This document shows positions 5,248 to 6,026 of a stretch of DNA of 6,026 nucleotides, in pieces. This stretch comes from a bacterium (GTDB taxonomy: Bacteria; Spirochaetota; UBA4802; UBA5550). Location: NCBI GenBank assembly GCA_024224995.1, contig JAAENB010000231.1, positions 1-6,026 on the forward strand. Direction: 5' to 3'. The translations under genes and the position numbers were made by a program. Each line of letters starts with the position of its first letter. Positions within the stretch are counted from its first letter, which is position 1. The notes below the pieces were generated by a model. The model worked only from the letters and a program-made list of their open reading frames with translations. It made no database searches and had not been told where the DNA came from.

Positions 5248-6026
5248 ATGGAAACAATTCAAGGACAACTCAGCACAATCACCTTTAGAGCGGAAGATAC
5301 CGGTTTTACGGTAGCCCGTTTTAAAGAAGACGAAACAGATGAGACTATCACCATAGTGGGCAATCTTGCCACCTCGACTCCCGGGGAAGTCCTTAAGCTC
5401 ACGGGAGAATGGGCCAATCACTCTAAATTCGGCCGTCAATTTAAAATACAAAGTTACGAAACAGGGACACCCGTTACTGTCGAAGGAATAGAGAACTATC
5501 TGGGCTCGGGTCTAATCAAGGGAATAGGTCCTTCAAAGGCGAAACGGATAGTTGAAGCTTTTGGCATAGAGGCATTGGAAATAATTGAAAAATCTCCAAC
5601 CCGGCTCAACGAAATAAGCGGGTTTGGAAAAAAAACAGTCCAAATAATTACGGAAGCCTGGGAGCAGCAAAAAGAAGTTCAACAGGTAATGCTCTTTTTA
5701 CAGTCACACGGAGTGAGCTCCGGGTACGCCACAAAAATATATAAACAATATGAAAATGAATCAATAGCAATAGTGAAAGAAAATCCCTACCGCCTGGCCG
5801 ATGACATATTCGGGATTGGTTTCCAGGTAGCCGATGCTATTGCGGGTAAACTTGGTTTTTCAAAAGATTCAAGTTTACGGATAGAATCGGGGATATTATA
5901 TGTGCTAAAAAATCTTTCAAATAACGGCAATGTTTTTTATCCCGAGAGCCTGCTTCTCCGGGAAAGTCTTAGCGTTTTGGGAATACAGAATAACGAGATA
6001 CTCAATGACGCCTTAGAGAGTCTTAA
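5248..6026 (+). CDS. recD2: RecD2-type ATP-dependent DNA helicase, N-terminal part
   Basis: The frame is open from the ATG at 5248 to the right edge (259 codons); a full RecD2 is usually over 700 residues, and the Walker motifs lie beyond the window. The N-terminal OB-like domain (residues 1-73) carries ITFRAEDTGFTVARF, typical of the RecD2/YrrC family. Helix-hairpin-helix segments follow: YLGSGLIKGIGPSKAKRI (84-101), ISGFGKKTVQII (123-134), and NPYRLADDIFGIGFQVAD (179-196), the characteristic RecD2 signature. RecD2 is a 5'-3' SF1B helicase that works without RecBC in DNA repair and replication-fork processing. An in-frame stop at 5242-5244 limits the start to the TTG at 5245 or the ATG at 5248; ATG is chosen. 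No good RBS is seen, so translation may be coupled to the upstream gene, which ends 3 bases earlier. Confidence 0.93.
   Translation, partial: METIQGQLSTITFRAEDTGFTVARFKEDETDETITIVGNLATSTPGEVLKLTGEWANHSKFGRQFKIQSYETGTPVTVEGIENYLGSGLIKGIGPSKAKRIVEAFGIEALEIIEKSPTRLNEISGFGKKTVQIITEAWEQQKEVQQVMLFLQSHGVSSGYATKIYKQYENESIAIVKENPYRLADDIFGIGFQVADAIAGKLGFSKDSSLRIESGILYVLKNLSNNGNVFYPESLLLRESLSVLGIQNNEILNDALESL

Noticed and set aside
5164..5451. Minus-strand ORF of 95 codons
   Set aside because: Antisense to the end of the TPR-like gene and the well-recognised start of recD2.

Overview
The window reads as a piece of a bacterial chromosome of moderate, AT-leaning composition. Lipoprotein-type leaders, a secreted LVIVD-repeat propeller, RecD2 and a GC-rich intergenic repeat-like block would fit a spirochaete-like Gram-negative. 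That assignment is inference only; no rRNA or other taxonomic marker is present.

Layout. Positions 1-1139 (minus strand) hold the 5' part of a gene for a surface or periplasmic lipoprotein: signal peptide with lipobox, an Ig-like domain, then six complete and one partial LVIVD beta-propeller repeats. The gene runs off the left edge. Positions 1140-1703 are a 564-base divergent intergenic region. It contains the RBS and candidate promoter of the lipoprotein gene, two AT-rich dyads, a doubtful small peptide ORF with an A7 tract, and a sharply bounded GC-rich block with hairpins (about 70% G+C between 1483 and 1580).

Positions 1704-6026 (plus strand) look like one operon of three tightly packed genes: a 790-residue multidomain protein; a helical-repeat (TPR-like) protein with a possible N-terminal export signal, 19 bases downstream; and the start of recD2, a DNA helicase gene, 3 bases after that. 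The recD2 gene runs off the right edge.

The 790-residue protein is the most interesting item. It has no signal peptide. Two tandem copies of a roughly 140-residue beta-sandwich domain (transthyretin-like, with a C2-like Asp loop) are followed by a middle beta-rich domain, a PKD-like segment with a DxNxDGxxD loop, and a C-terminal domain carrying HEILH (an HExxH zincin motif) with a downstream REVEAY glutamate motif. One reading is a contact-delivered or polymorphic metallopeptidase effector, with the next gene as its partner or protector; this is a hypothesis. The partner gene has two competing starts. The upstream one adds a hydrophobic leader but has no clear RBS, and the downstream one has an excellent RBS and would give a cytoplasmic protein. 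The functional link of these two genes to recD2 is unknown and may be only transcriptional.
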